Assembly: GCA_031553195.1 (NCBI GenBank)
Contig: JAVBLV010000006.1
Span: 1 to 64,000, forward strand
Direction of reading: 5' to 3'
Length of the DNA stretch: 64,000 nucleotides
Source: JAVBLV01 sp031553195
GTDB lineage: Bacteria; Bacteroidota; Bacteroidia; Bacteroidales; P3
Part shown: piece after piece, positions 8,721 through 17,502 of the stretch
Layout: each line of letters begins with the position of its first letter
Position numbering within the stretch: the first letter of the stretch is position 1
The notes under the pieces: model-generated
Database searches by the model: none
Told to the model about the DNA's origin: nothing
What the model saw: only the letters and a program-made list of their open reading frames with translations
Position numbers and translations under genes: made by a program

Positions 8721-9638
8721 TTATTCCGATGTGTAATTTTTTAAAGTTGCTTTCAATATCCGGATAATTTCATTTTTTAATGAGTCCGGTTCTAAAACAT
8801 GAATATTAGCCCCTAATGAAAGTATTTCCATTATCAAGTCGGGCGTAATATATGCATGAATAGAGAATGTCATTGAGCGATCCGCTGATTCAATCAATTT
8901 CTGAGATTCGTGGAAAGGTTGGGAAAGCAAATATTTTCCGGTAGTCAGGCTGGTTTTAAATGTAATAATTTGAGGTTCTTCTGAATTCCCGTCAGGACGG
9001 TAAATCCCAAAACAATATTTAAAATATTCTCTGGCGTCGAAATCGTGAGGAAAAAGAAACGTTTCTCCCGAAAGATACATATTTCGAATCCTGTCTAAGG
9101 CAAAAGTTTTAATGGATTTGCTGTTTTTTTCTTTTCCGAACAAATACCAACGGCCCTTGTATTCCTTCAAAACCAAAGGTTCGATCGTACGCAAAGAAGT
9201 TTCGTTCCAATCTTTGTAATAATTAAACCTGAGTCTTTGCCGGTTACGAATGGCATGGATGATAGGTTTTATATATTCTGTCCCCAGCGTATTTCTTTGT
9301 TCGAAATGAAAGTATGATTTCAGCAGGTCAATTTGGTTTAACGATTGAAATACGTCATATGCCTCAACCATTCGGGTAAAGTTCATATTATCGCTTTCGT
9401 CCGATTCAATGTAATATCCTCCCTCGGTATGACTGAACGAAATTTCAATATTAAAAAGAGACCGTATTTCGACCAGATCCCGTTGAAGCGTCCTTTTGGA
9501 GAAACCAATTTCCTCTTCGCCGTTTAGTTCCAGTTCGGTTTTTACATACTCCAATATTTCTTCGAAAGTAGAATGTGGCTTCTTCCGTAATCTTCTTATG
9601 ATAAGCAAATATCTGGAGATAAATTCTTTTTTTGACAT
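8721..9638 (-). CDS. WYL-domain transcriptional regulator
   Basis: This 305-residue cytoplasmic regulator has an N-terminal winged helix-turn-helix (about residues 1-60, FEEILEYVKTELELNGEEEI followed by SKRTLQRDLVEIRSLFNI). A WYL domain follows at about 125-200 (IRNRQRLRFNYYKDWNE, then GRWYLFGKEKNSKSIKTFAL), with a C-terminal WCX-like extension. WYL domains bind nucleic-acid or nucleotide ligands and switch DNA binding. It is transcribed alone, downstream of the hydrogenase operon and separated from it by a hairpin. Its target is unknown; no defence genes lie nearby that would hint at one. Confidence 0.9.
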   Translation of the reverse strand: MSKKEFISRYLLIIRRLRKKPHSTFEEILEYVKTELELNGEEEIGFSKRTLQRDLVEIRSLFNIEISFSHTEGGYYIESDESDNMNFTRMVEAYDVFQSLNQIDLLKSYFHFEQRNTLGTEYIKPIIHAIRNRQRLRFNYYKDWNETSLRTIEPLVLKEYKGRWYLFGKEKNSKSIKTFALDRIRNMYLSGETFLFPHDFDAREYFKYCFGIYRPDGNSEEPQIITFKTSLTTGKYLLSQPFHESQKLIESADRSMTFSIHAYITPDLIMEILSLGANIHVLEPDSLKNEIIRILKATLKNYTSE

Positions 9639-9660
9639 AATTTAAAAGTATGTATTTGAA

Positions 9661-9693
9661 AAAAGCGGATCCTTTTTACCAGAATCCGCTTTT
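9661..9693 (-). terminator. Terminator after the hydrogenase operon
   Basis: AAAAGCGGAT (9661-9670) pairs with ATCCGCTTTT (9684-9693) over 10 bases around a 13-base loop. It lies 34 bases beyond the stop of the last hydrogenase gene and ahead of the WYL gene, so it likely ends the operon. Confidence 0.75.
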
Positions 9694-9726
9694 ACTATTT
9701 TCCCGTAAAAGGAATAATCTTAAGCT

Positions 9727-10206
9727 TTATGAATTATATTCGGCAAGAATATTCTTCACATCGTCGGGAGATACTCTACCATGAACTTTTTCGCCGATGA
9801 GCACAACGGGAGCCAAGCCGCACGCGCCTACGCAACGCAAACAATTCAAAGAGAATTTTCCATCAGAAGTAGTTTCTCCTATGCTAATACCCAACTCATG
9901 TTTAAGTTCGTCCAATACTTTTTCTGCGCCGCGAACATAGCAGGCGGTTCCCATACAAACCGAAATAGGATGTTCCCCTTTTGGAAGCATTGAGAAAAAA
10001 GAATAGAACGTTACAATTCCATAAACATGGGCAGTTGGTAAGCCTAATTCGGAAGCGACCACTTCTTGCACTTCGGCAGGAAGGTATCCTAAAGCGCCCT
10101 GCACTTTATGGAGTACATTGATAACTTCTCCTTTTTCATTATTGAAAGATTTGCATATATCTTTTATCAGGTTTACCTTGCTTTCTGATAAGTTAACCTT
10201 TACCAT
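9727..10206 (-). CDS. hydC: NuoE-like [2Fe-2S] subunit of bifurcating hydrogenase
   Basis: This is the 159-residue gamma subunit of a trimeric or tetrameric [FeFe] hydrogenase, related to complex I NuoE. It has an N-terminal helical bundle and a thioredoxin-like fold carrying one [2Fe-2S] cluster. The four cysteines are in SVCMGTACYVRGAEKV and LNCLRCVGACGLAPVV. It relays electrons next to the NADH/FMN subunit. It is the last gene of the operon, 54 bases behind the catalytic subunit. The order here (ferredoxin-like, NuoF-like, catalytic, NuoE-like) places it at the 3' end. Confidence 0.92.
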   Translation of the reverse strand: MVKVNLSESKVNLIKDICKSFNNEKGEVINVLHKVQGALGYLPAEVQEVVASELGLPTAHVYGIVTFYSFFSMLPKGEHPISVCMGTACYVRGAEKVLDELKHELGISIGETTSDGKFSLNCLRCVGACGLAPVVLIGEKVHGRVSPDDVKNILAEYNS

Positions 10207-10260
10207 GATTTCTTGAATTTAATGATTATTTCAATTTAAAATTATTTACACATTTATCGA

Positions 10261-12027
10261 TTATTCAGTAACTTCAATTTGTTTTGATTTATCGAAGTAA
10301 TGTGTATGTAACAAGTGGTGCGATTTTTCGCCGCAAGGTTCGCCTAAAAATTCGGCATACAATTTCTGAATGTATGGATTTTCATGAGATTTACGGATAG
10401 GTTTTCCTGCATCTTCTTTGTAGATGGCTGCAAAACGCTTTTTGATAATTTCGCTATCGCCATGGTGGAAAGGTTGACCGGCTCCGCCAATGCATCCTCC
10501 GGGACATGCCATTACTTCGATGGCATGAAAATCGGTTTCGTTGTTACGAACCATCTCCAGCAAACGGCGGGCATTGGAAAGTCCATGGGCGATTCCTATT
10601 TTAATAGGCGTTCCGTTAAAGTCAACGGTAGCTTTACGTATTCCATCCAAACCGCGAAGTTCTTCGAAATCCACTTTGCCTAATTTTTTACCTGTGAAAA
10701 TTTCATAAGCCGTACGGGTAGCGGCCTCAATAACCCCGCCTGTCGCTCCGAAAATAACGGCGGCGCCGGTAGATTCTCCCAGTGGGTTATCAAAATCTTC
10801 CTCGGGTAATTCGTTGAAATTTATATTGGCCTGTTTGATTAATGCCGCCAATTCGCGAGTTGAAAGGGCAAAATCCACATCCGGATTTCCATTTACTTTA
10901 AACTCGTCTCTTTGACACTCATATTTTTTAGCCAAACAAGGCATGATAGAAACGACTACCAAATCTTCGCGTTTAACGCCCATCTTATTTGCCCAATATG
11001 ATTTGGCAATGGCGCCGAACATTTGTTGGGGAGATTTTGCCGTGGAAGGAACGTCTAACATATCGGAAAAATTTGTTTCAAAGAAATTTACCCAACCCGG
11101 ACAACAAGAAGTCAGGATAGGTAATTTTACCGATTTGTCGCCTTGCATGAATTTACCGATACGTCCTAAAAGTTCCGTACCTTCTTCCATAATGGTGAGG
11201 TCGGCGGCAAAGTCTGTATCAAAAACATAGTTAAATCCCAAACGGCGTAATGCAGCAGCCATTTTTCCGGTAACAATGGTTCCCGGCTCCATTCCGAAAG
11301 CTTCGCCCAAAGCAACGCGTACGGCGGGAGCTGTTTGTACGATAACCGTTTTTGTGGGATCGCTCATGGCATTGATAACCTGGCGAGTTTGATCTACTTC
11401 GCTTAAAGCGCCTACAGGGCAAACCATTACGCATTGTCCGCAATAAGTGCAGGGCGATTTCTCCAAGTCTTGCTCAAAAGCAGGAGCAACTACGGAATTA
11501 AATCCTCTATTTACAGCCGAAAGCGCGCCCACGCTTTGCATAGTGTTGCAAGCTACTTCGCAACGACGGCACATAACGCATTTATCCACATCTCTGATAA
11601 TGGATGGAGACATATCTTTTCTGAAAGAAGATTGTTCTCCCTGAAAAGGAATATCCCTAATTCCTAATCTTTGCGCCAAATCCTGAAGTTCGCAGCTTCC
11701 CGACTTGGAACAGGTCAAACATTCGGCAGGATGGTTAGATAAAATCAATTCAACCACTGTGCGACGGGCGTTGATAACCCGCATTGAGTGTGTATTAACT
11801 ACCATGCCTTCGGTAACTTCCGTTGCGCAAGCAGGAGCTAGATTTCTCCGTCCTTCTATTTCTACAACGCAAACGCGGCATCCGCCGGGTTTGTTTTCAA
11901 ATTTCATTCCGTTAAGCTCAAAAAAGCATAATGTAGGAATGTTGATGCCCAATTGCCGGGCAGCTTTCAACACGCTGGTTCCTTCGGCAACTTCTATGGG
12001 CCTGTTATCTATTGTTAATTTTATCAT
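10261..12027 (-). CDS. hydA: [FeFe] hydrogenase catalytic subunit HydA (group A3 type)
   Basis: This is the catalytic subunit that makes or oxidises H2. From the N terminus, the 588 residues show a plant-type [2Fe-2S] domain (GGCRVCVVEIEG), a His-Cys [4Fe-4S] site (HPAECLTCSKSGSCEL), and two [4Fe-4S] motifs (CVMCRRCEVAC and CTYCGQCVMVC). All three H-cluster signatures follow: TSCCPGW near 305, MPCLAKKYE near 360 and EVMACPGGCIGGAGQP near 505. A small-subunit-like tail closes the protein. The domain order is that of NADH-linked, electron-bifurcating enzymes. The maturases HydE, HydF and HydG are not in this window. Confidence 0.96.
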   Translation of the reverse strand: MIKLTIDNRPIEVAEGTSVLKAARQLGINIPTLCFFELNGMKFENKPGGCRVCVVEIEGRRNLAPACATEVTEGMVVNTHSMRVINARRTVVELILSNHPAECLTCSKSGSCELQDLAQRLGIRDIPFQGEQSSFRKDMSPSIIRDVDKCVMCRRCEVACNTMQSVGALSAVNRGFNSVVAPAFEQDLEKSPCTYCGQCVMVCPVGALSEVDQTRQVINAMSDPTKTVIVQTAPAVRVALGEAFGMEPGTIVTGKMAAALRRLGFNYVFDTDFAADLTIMEEGTELLGRIGKFMQGDKSVKLPILTSCCPGWVNFFETNFSDMLDVPSTAKSPQQMFGAIAKSYWANKMGVKREDLVVVSIMPCLAKKYECQRDEFKVNGNPDVDFALSTRELAALIKQANINFNELPEEDFDNPLGESTGAAVIFGATGGVIEAATRTAYEIFTGKKLGKVDFEELRGLDGIRKATVDFNGTPIKIGIAHGLSNARRLLEMVRNNETDFHAIEVMACPGGCIGGAGQPFHHGDSEIIKKRFAAIYKEDAGKPIRKSHENPYIQKLYAEFLGEPCGEKSHHLLHTHYFDKSKQIEVTE

Positions 12028-12077
12028 TTTTAATCTCTTTAAATCGATTCAACAATTTACTGTACTGTTTAACTAGG

Positions 12078-13871
12078 TTATTTGATAAAAATTGCATTAA
12101 ACTTACATTTCTCATAGCAAGCCCCGCACTTAATACAAATATCTTGATTAATAACGTGCGGCAATTTTTTCTCGCCTTTAATTGCTCCGACAGGACAAGC
12201 CCGGGCGCAAGCAGTACAACCTACGCAAGCAGTTTCGTCTATAATATAACGCATTAAAGATTTACAAGCTCCGGCTCTACATTTTTTATCAATCACATGT
12301 TCCATGTATTCGTCTCTGAAGTTATCTATAGTAGACAAAACAGGATTGGGAGATGTTTGGCCTAATCCGCAAAGCGCCGTATCTTTGATTACATTAGATA
12401 AATTCTTTAATTGGTCGATATCTTCTACTGTTGCCTGACCTTTGGTAATTTTATCCAACGTTTCGTACAAACGTTTGTTCCCAATACGGCAGGGAGCGCA
12501 CTTACCGCAAGATTCCTCTACTGTAAAATCCAAATAAAATTTGGCAATAGAAACCATGCAGCTGTCTTCATCCATAACAACCATACCTCCGGAACCCATC
12601 ATAGAACCGACGGCAATTAAATTATCGTAATCAATAGGGGTATCCAGATGTTTTTCGGTTAAACATCCGCCAGAAGGGCCTCCGGTTTGCACGGCTTTGA
12701 ATTTTTTACCGTCTTTAATTCCGCCTCCGATTTCGTAAATTACTTCTCGTAATGTTATCCCCATGGGAACTTCGATAAGCCCAACATTGTTGATTTGTCC
12801 GGCCAATGCAAATACTTTGGTTCCTTTAGATTTTTCGCTTCCGATTTTGTTGAACCAATTAGCGCCTTTGTTAAGGATAACGGGAATGTTGGCATAAGTT
12901 TCTACGTTATTCACATTTGTAGGTTTGCCAAGATAACCGGATTGCGCAGGGAAAGGCGGTTTAAAAGTAGGTTCTCCGCGCATTCCTTCCATGGAATGAA
13001 TCAGAGCCGTTTCTTCTCCGCACACAAAAGCGCCGGCGCCATAACGTAATTCAATATCGAAATCAAATCCGCTACCCAAAATGTCTTTTCCCAATAATCC
13101 ATATTCGCGGGCTTGATTTATAGCCGTTTTTAAACGTTCGATAGCCAACGGATATTCAGCGCGGATATAAACCAATCCTTTAGTGGCGCCGATGGCATAA
13201 CCGTTTATAGCCATCGCTTCGATAATAGAATGAGGGTCGCCTTCCAAAATAGAACGATCCATAAAAGCGCCCGGATCGCCTTCGTCGGCATTACAAACTA
13301 CATATTTTTGATCGGCATGGTTTTTGCTGGCTATTTCCCATTTTAATCCTGTTGGGAACCCGCCGCCGCCGCGTCCGCGAAGACCCGAAAGTTTAATTTC
13401 ATTAATTATTTCTTCGGGTTTTATTTCGGTCAGGCATTTTCCTAATGCCAGGTAACCGTCGCGGGAAATGTATTCTTCTATATTTTCCGGATCAATAAAA
13501 CCGCAGTTACGCAAAGCAATTCTTAATTGTTTCTTATAAAATCCCATGTGCTTGGAATCGCTCACATGTTCTTTGTTTTCGGGATCGGTATATAACAAAC
13601 GGGTTACCCTGCGCCCTTTTATAACATGTTCGTCAACAATTTCCTGAGCGTCTTCCGGCCCAACTTGCGTATAAAAAGTATTGTCGGGCATTACTTTCAC
13701 GATAGGACCTTTTTCGCAAAAACCAAAACAGCCGGTAGTAATAACCTGAACCTCGTTTTCTAATCCTTTGTTTTTAATAGCTTGTTTTAAGTTTGCTACT
13801 AATTGTTGGCTATGAGATGCATTACAACCCGTTCCTCCGCAAACAAGCAAATGCATTTTAAATTGTGCCAT
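12078..13871 (-). CDS. hydB: NuoF-like NADH/FMN subunit of bifurcating hydrogenase
   Basis: The 597-residue beta subunit binds FMN and NAD(H) and is the usual site of bifurcation between NADH and ferredoxin. An N-terminal thioredoxin-like [2Fe-2S] domain (CGGTGCNASHSQQL and TTGCFGFCEKGP) leads into the complex I 51-kDa core, with the glycine-rich LRGRGGGGFPTGLKWE. The N3-type cluster follows (ESCGKCAPCRIG). The C terminus adds two [4Fe-4S] motifs (CVGCTACARACPVGA and CIKCGACYEKCKFNA), which complex I NuoF lacks. An AAGGAG box precedes its ATG. Confidence 0.95.
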   Translation of the reverse strand: MAQFKMHLLVCGGTGCNASHSQQLVANLKQAIKNKGLENEVQVITTGCFGFCEKGPIVKVMPDNTFYTQVGPEDAQEIVDEHVIKGRRVTRLLYTDPENKEHVSDSKHMGFYKKQLRIALRNCGFIDPENIEEYISRDGYLALGKCLTEIKPEEIINEIKLSGLRGRGGGGFPTGLKWEIASKNHADQKYVVCNADEGDPGAFMDRSILEGDPHSIIEAMAINGYAIGATKGLVYIRAEYPLAIERLKTAINQAREYGLLGKDILGSGFDFDIELRYGAGAFVCGEETALIHSMEGMRGEPTFKPPFPAQSGYLGKPTNVNNVETYANIPVILNKGANWFNKIGSEKSKGTKVFALAGQINNVGLIEVPMGITLREVIYEIGGGIKDGKKFKAVQTGGPSGGCLTEKHLDTPIDYDNLIAVGSMMGSGGMVVMDEDSCMVSIAKFYLDFTVEESCGKCAPCRIGNKRLYETLDKITKGQATVEDIDQLKNLSNVIKDTALCGLGQTSPNPVLSTIDNFRDEYMEHVIDKKCRAGACKSLMRYIIDETACVGCTACARACPVGAIKGEKKLPHVINQDICIKCGACYEKCKFNAIFIK

Positions 13872-13913
13872 ATTTTTTCTCCTTATGTTTATATTGAATA
13901 AAGAATAGGTTGA

Positions 13914-14312
13914 TTATTTCTCATCGATAACTTCATAGTTAATAGGAATAATTCCATCTATTAACTCATTGTTTTTGATGTATTTTTCAAATATTTCGTC
14001 TGCTTTTTTCTTGTCAACATGACCAAAAACGATAGGATCTCTACCGGGAACAATCACTTCGACAGTGGGTTCTGCATGGCAATAACCCATACATCCGGTT
14101 TGAGTAAAAACAGCTTGGATTCCGCGCTTTTCAGCTTCTTCCATCATATAGTCCATCACTTGTTTAGCGCCGGCGGCAATTCCACATGTAGCCATAGCAA
14201 TTTTTATTTGAACCATCGATTCCGGATTATTACTTTTTTCACGGACATCAAGTTTTGAGTGAAGGCTTTCTTTCATTTTTTTTAAGTCAGCCAGTGATTT
14301 TACTTTTGTCAT
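13914..14312 (-). CDS. Thioredoxin-like [2Fe-2S] ferredoxin, first gene of hydrogenase operon
   Basis: A 132-residue protein with a helical N terminus and one thioredoxin-like [2Fe-2S] domain. The cysteines lie in MATCGIAAGAKQVM and TQTGCMGYCHAEPTV, two in the second motif and one in the first; a fourth ligand is less obvious than in NuoE. Similar small proteins accompany multimeric [FeFe] hydrogenases and are sometimes called HydD. It starts the operon, 42 bases ahead of the NuoF-like gene. A near-perfect AGGAGG box stands just before the ATG, unusual for this phylum. Confidence 0.85.
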   Translation of the reverse strand: MTKVKSLADLKKMKESLHSKLDVREKSNNPESMVQIKIAMATCGIAAGAKQVMDYMMEEAEKRGIQAVFTQTGCMGYCHAEPTVEVIVPGRDPIVFGHVDKKKADEIFEKYIKNNELIDGIIPINYEVIDEK

Positions 14313-14412
14313 ATATCCTCCTTATGGATTTTTAGAATCTGTTTATTTCTAATTTAAATAGTTGTCTTTATTGCCATACCTAATTTTAGGTAGCGGACAA
14401 AATATTAAGTTG

Positions 14413-14443
14413 CAAAAATACTGATTTTTGGGGAGTTTTCAAT
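14413..14443 (-). promoter_or_regulatory. Candidate promoter of the hydrogenase operon
   Basis: On the minus strand TATTTTTG (14420 to 14413) is an exact TAnnTTTG box, with ATTG 19 bases ahead (14443-14440) as an imperfect -33 element. It gives a leader of about 95 bases. The gap 14313-14585 contains nothing else recognisable. Confidence 0.5.
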
Positions 14444-14585
14444 AGAAAAGAACAAAATTTCTCAATGCAAGTTCTTTGTTTTTTAATTATTTGATTATAA
14501 AATGATTGCAAATTATCTGAAATGTATGGTTATGTCTTGAAATTATCTTTGATATTAATGCCGGAAAAGGGTAATGTCCGAGGCT

Positions 14586-15164
14586 TTAAATATTACCATT
14601 AATAACGTTTTCAATTACTTTTGGAAAATATTCATATTCCAGGACATGTATTTTCTTTGCCAGGGATTCGGGCGTTTCTTCCGGACTTAGCGTACAACGC
14701 GCCTGAAAAATAATTCTCCCTTCGTCGTATTTCTCATTCACAAAATGAATGCTGATTCCGCTCTCTTTTTCTTTTTGGGCAATCACCTCATCGTGCACAT
14801 GCATTCCGTACATGCCTTTCCCTCCATATTTGGGAAGAAGCGCCGGATGAATATTGATAATATGATTATTCCCATAATGTTTTAAGATATTGCCTGGAAT
14901 TAACCATAAAAATCCGGCTAATACGATAAAATCAATTCCTTCCTCTAATAAATAATCTAACACGACATCACCCTCATAAAAATCAGTTTTTGAAAAATAT
15001 TTACATGGAATTCCCAAATTTTGCGCTCTTTCTATTACATAAGCGTCTTTTTTATTCGTGATAATTGTCCTCACTTTGATCTTATCGTTATCCCGGAAAT
15101 ACTCTGCAATTCGTTGAGCATTACTCCCGTTTCCCGAAGCAAAAATGGCGATTTTCTTAATCAT
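14586..15164 (-). CDS. purN: Phosphoribosylglycinamide formyltransferase
   Basis: It transfers a formyl group from 10-formyl-tetrahydrofolate to GAR in the third step of purine synthesis, in the cytoplasm. The 192 residues have the N-terminal phosphate-binding loop FASGNGSNAQRI. The catalytic triad region is NIHPALLPKYGGKGMYG (Asn and His), with the catalytic Asp in VNEKYDEGRIIFQ. The length is normal for PurN. It stands alone between the hydrogenase operon and cdd. No purine riboswitch is visible upstream. Confidence 0.95.
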   Translation of the reverse strand: MIKKIAIFASGNGSNAQRIAEYFRDNDKIKVRTIITNKKDAYVIERAQNLGIPCKYFSKTDFYEGDVVLDYLLEEGIDFIVLAGFLWLIPGNILKHYGNNHIINIHPALLPKYGGKGMYGMHVHDEVIAQKEKESGISIHFVNEKYDEGRIIFQARCTLSPEETPESLAKKIHVLEYEYFPKVIENVINGNI

Positions 15165-15266
15165 AGTTAATGGTATTGGGTTGACAAAAATACATATTTT
15201 TAAGAAGTATAAGTCTAAAAACTAAGTATGTCATAAAGATTGGTTCGCATTTTACAATTGATTAAA

Positions 15267-15404
15267 GTTGAATGTTGATAGTTGAAAATGATTGACGCTT
15301 ATTTGAATAATTGAATTTTCGATTCATCGAATTTCTCGCTATTTCTTTATTCGTTATTTATCATTCACTTTGATATTCATTCTCAATTTTCAACTCTCAA
15401 CTCT
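15267..15404. repeat. Inverted arrays of GTTGAAN heptads
   Basis: In the 378-base gap between purN and cdd, 15267-15294 carries GTTGAAT, GTTGATA and GTTGAAA units. 15377-15404 carries the complementary TTCAACT and CTCAACT. The two arms could fold into an imperfect hairpin of about 25 pairs. It resembles the array behind secA, with a different unit. Confidence 0.5.
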
Positions 15405-15451
15405 GCATTAAATAAGACTTTTGTCGCATGACTATTTCATCTTAATATTCT

Positions 15452-15459
15452 TATTTTTG
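15452..15459 (+). promoter_or_regulatory. Candidate -7 box for cdd
   Basis: TATTTTTG fits TAnnTTTG. The closest TTTG upstream (15420-15423) is 28 bases away, too far for a normal promoter, so the assignment is weak. It would give a leader of about 78 bases. Confidence 0.35.
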
Positions 15460-15542
15460 CAAAATAGTTCAAACATTTATTACAACGCAATATTGAAATA
15501 TGTGTTTCTAAGATCAGAATAGCGTTTTCCCAAATATTTGAA

Positions 15543-16022
15543 ATGATGACGATGTCTACAAAAAAAATTGAAATAAACTATTTGGAATATGATTCCATTG
15601 ATGAATTGCCGGAAGAAGATAAAATTTTAATACAAAGCGCCCTAAATATTTCAGAGAATGCTTATGCTCCTTACTCTCATTTTAAGGTTGGGGCAGTGGT
15701 AGAGTTTCTGAATGGAGAACGGGTTTTGGGGAGTAATCAGGAGAATATGGCTTACCCTTCGGGACTCTGCGCCGAAAGGGTTGCGGTGTTTTCAGCATCG
15801 TCGCTTCGCCCCCGGACGCCAATAAAAACGATTGCCATTGCCGCCCGGAATGAAAAGGGCGAGATTGCAAACGCATCTCCTTGCGGGGCATGCAGGCAAG
15901 TATTGTTAGAGTATGAATCTTCTTTAAAACACCCCATTCGCGTCCTATTCTTTAACAATAATAGGAAAATTCTATCTTTCAATAGCGTCTCCGACATCCT
16001 GCCTTTTCATTTCGAAATGTAG
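15543..16022 (+). CDS. cdd: Cytidine deaminase
   Basis: A zinc enzyme that deaminates cytidine and deoxycytidine to uridine forms in nucleoside salvage. The 159 residues contain the substrate segment YAPYSHFKVGAVVEF, the catalytic CAE (SGLCAERVAVFSAS) and the zinc pair PCGACRQVL. The single-domain length fits the homotetrameric class. Several ATGs are clustered at the start (15543, 15546, 15552), so the first few residues are uncertain. It lies on the plus strand, alone. Confidence 0.95.
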   Translation: MMTMSTKKIEINYLEYDSIDELPEEDKILIQSALNISENAYAPYSHFKVGAVVEFLNGERVLGSNQENMAYPSGLCAERVAVFSASSLRPRTPIKTIAIAARNEKGEIANASPCGACRQVLLEYESSLKHPIRVLFFNNNRKILSFNSVSDILPFHFEM

Positions 16023-16090
16023 ATATAAAAATGATGTGTCCCGGCATTAAAAGGGGGAGAAAAGTATTTTACCTCATGTATTTGATCTTG

Positions 16091-16134
16091 GAGGTTGGTT
16101 AAAAAAATTTTCCCATAAATTTTCAACCAATCTC
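16091..16134. repeat. Minimal copy of the GAGGTTG palindromic element
   Basis: GAGGTTGGTTAAAA at the left and TTTTCAACCAATCTC at the right form near-perfect inverted ends. Only about 15 bases separate them. The left end with its TTTTCCCAT follows the same pattern as the 159-bp copy at 33295-33453. It looks like an internally deleted member of the palindromic family and sits just ahead of the promoter at 16161-16192. Confidence 0.6.
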
Positions 16135-16160
16135 TTAGGAAAAAGACATTGAGAAACTTA

Positions 16161-16192
16161 TTTGTCTTTTCAGCTTCCATTCACTACTTTTG
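16161..16192 (+). promoter_or_regulatory. Bacteroidetes promoter before the outer-membrane protein gene
   Basis: TTTG at 16161-16164 and TACTTTTG at 16185-16192 are 20 bases apart, a full match to the consensus. Transcription would start near 16198, which rules out a TTG start at 16190 and supports the ATG at 16214. It may also drive tsaB and the M16 gene. Confidence 0.75.
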
Positions 16193-16213
16193 CAAAGGCA
16201 AGAAACAGCGTAT

Positions 16214-16747
16214 ATGAATCGATTTATTCTGGTTGTAAGTATTATTTTATGGGCAAATCTTACTTCTTTTTCGCAAGGATTGGCAGAGAATTTTAATTTT
16301 AAGATTTCTCCCAAGCTGGAAATCGGAGGAGGGCTCGGCGGAAGTTTTAATAATTCCCAACTTGAAATTGGCATTTCGCCGGTTTTAGGAATACATCTTA
16401 CTTCGTTTCTTTATTTGGGACTAGGAATCAATTATCAATATTATAATAATTTTTCCGTCAGCAATACATCTATGCATACGGTGGGAGGAAACTTATTATC
16501 CCGTTTGCTTGTAATCAAAGGCTTTTATGTGCAGGCGCAGGCAGGAAGAATGTTTTATATTACGGATGACGAATATTATCGAAACGGGAATAACCATGAC
16601 GATGAACTTATGCTTGGCGTTGGATACCAACAGGCAATCAGCGCAAATCTGAACGCTTATTTTACAATTCTTTGGAACTTTATCGAAAATCCGTATAATG
16701 CAACATCTAACCCTGTTATTCAAGCAGGAGTCGGTTATTTATTTTAA
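16214..16747 (+). CDS. Small outer-membrane beta-barrel protein
   Basis: A 177-residue protein with a signal peptide (MNRFILVVSIILWANLTSFSQ) and a body of alternating glycine and aromatic strands (LYLGLGINYQYYNNF, GVGYQQAISANLNAYF). It ends in AGVGYLF with a terminal Phe, typical of eight-stranded outer-membrane barrels. No ligand or enzymatic motif is visible. It begins the cluster with tsaB, 12 bases downstream, and shares its promoter. Function unknown. Confidence 0.75.
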   Translation: MNRFILVVSIILWANLTSFSQGLAENFNFKISPKLEIGGGLGGSFNNSQLEIGISPVLGIHLTSFLYLGLGINYQYYNNFSVSNTSMHTVGGNLLSRLLVIKGFYVQAQAGRMFYITDDEYYRNGNNHDDELMLGVGYQQAISANLNAYFTILWNFIENPYNATSNPVIQAGVGYLF

Positions 16748-16759
16748 ATATCTTATTTA

Positions 16760-17461
16760 ATGGCATTAATCTTACTTATCGAAACAACGACTTCTGTATG
16801 TTCTGTAGCGCTGGCTCAAAATGAAGAGGTAAAACATATTAACGAAACCAATGAACCAAATTCCCACTCGTCGAAATTATCCATTCTCATCGACGAATTA
16901 CTAAAAGAATCCGGCCTGAATCCTATGCAACTGGATGCTGTAGCCGTAAGCGCCGGGCCCGGTTCTTATACGGGTTTAAGAATAGGCGTATCTACTGCCA
17001 AGGGAATTTGTTACGCATTAGAAAAACCTTTGTTATCCGTCGATACCCTGGAAAGTTTTGCTTACGGGATGAAAACCTTGCGTCCTGGTTTTGAAGGTTA
17101 TTTTTGTCCTATGATCGATGCGCGCAGAATGGAGGTATATAGCGCCGTTTTTGAATCGAATTTAACTTTAGCAAGGGGAACCCAAGCCGATATTGTGGAT
17201 GAATTTGCCTATAAAGAATATCTCGACAAAAAACCTGTGTTGTTTTTCGGCGACGGCGCTTCCAAATCTGCCGAAATTTTGAATAAACATCAAAACGCTT
17301 TTTTTGATTTTGAATTTCGGGCTTCGGCAAAATGGATGTATTCCAAGGCTCTGCAAAAGTATCAAATGCAACAATTCGAAGATGTCGTTTATTTTGAACC
17401 TTTTTATCTAAAGGACTTTGTCGCGCATAAACCGGTTGTAAAAGGACTCAAAGAATCTTGA
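16760..17461 (+). CDS. tsaB: tRNA N6-threonylcarbamoyladenosine biosynthesis protein TsaB
   Basis: TsaB is the inactive partner that with TsaD and TsaE builds t6A37 in ANN-decoding tRNAs. The 233 residues belong to the ASKHA fold, with the N-terminal LLIETTTSVCSVALAQNEE and the signature SAGPGSYTGLRIGVSTAKGI. It lacks the metal-binding histidines of TsaD. It lies 12 bases after the barrel protein gene. Essential in most bacteria. Confidence 0.93.
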   Translation: MALILLIETTTSVCSVALAQNEEVKHINETNEPNSHSSKLSILIDELLKESGLNPMQLDAVAVSAGPGSYTGLRIGVSTAKGICYALEKPLLSVDTLESFAYGMKTLRPGFEGYFCPMIDARRMEVYSAVFESNLTLARGTQADIVDEFAYKEYLDKKPVLFFGDGASKSAEILNKHQNAFFDFEFRASAKWMYSKALQKYQMQQFEDVVYFEPFYLKDFVAHKPVVKGLKES

Positions 17462-17502
17462 TTTTTAACATATTTCCTATTCAATAATATCCATTTTTTA
17501 AG

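Noticed and set aside
8711..8767. AAGGAGG followed by ATG on the plus strand
   Set aside because: The frame stops after 12 codons and overlaps the end of the WYL gene; chance occurrence.
11231..11667. Antisense open frames within hydA and the other hydrogenase genes
   Set aside because: Shadow frames of strongly conserved genes, without start context or motifs.
10261..12027. NuoG of respiratory complex I
   Set aside because: All three H-cluster signatures (TSCCPGW, MPCLAKKYE, ACPGGCIGGAGQP) are present, so it is a hydrogenase.
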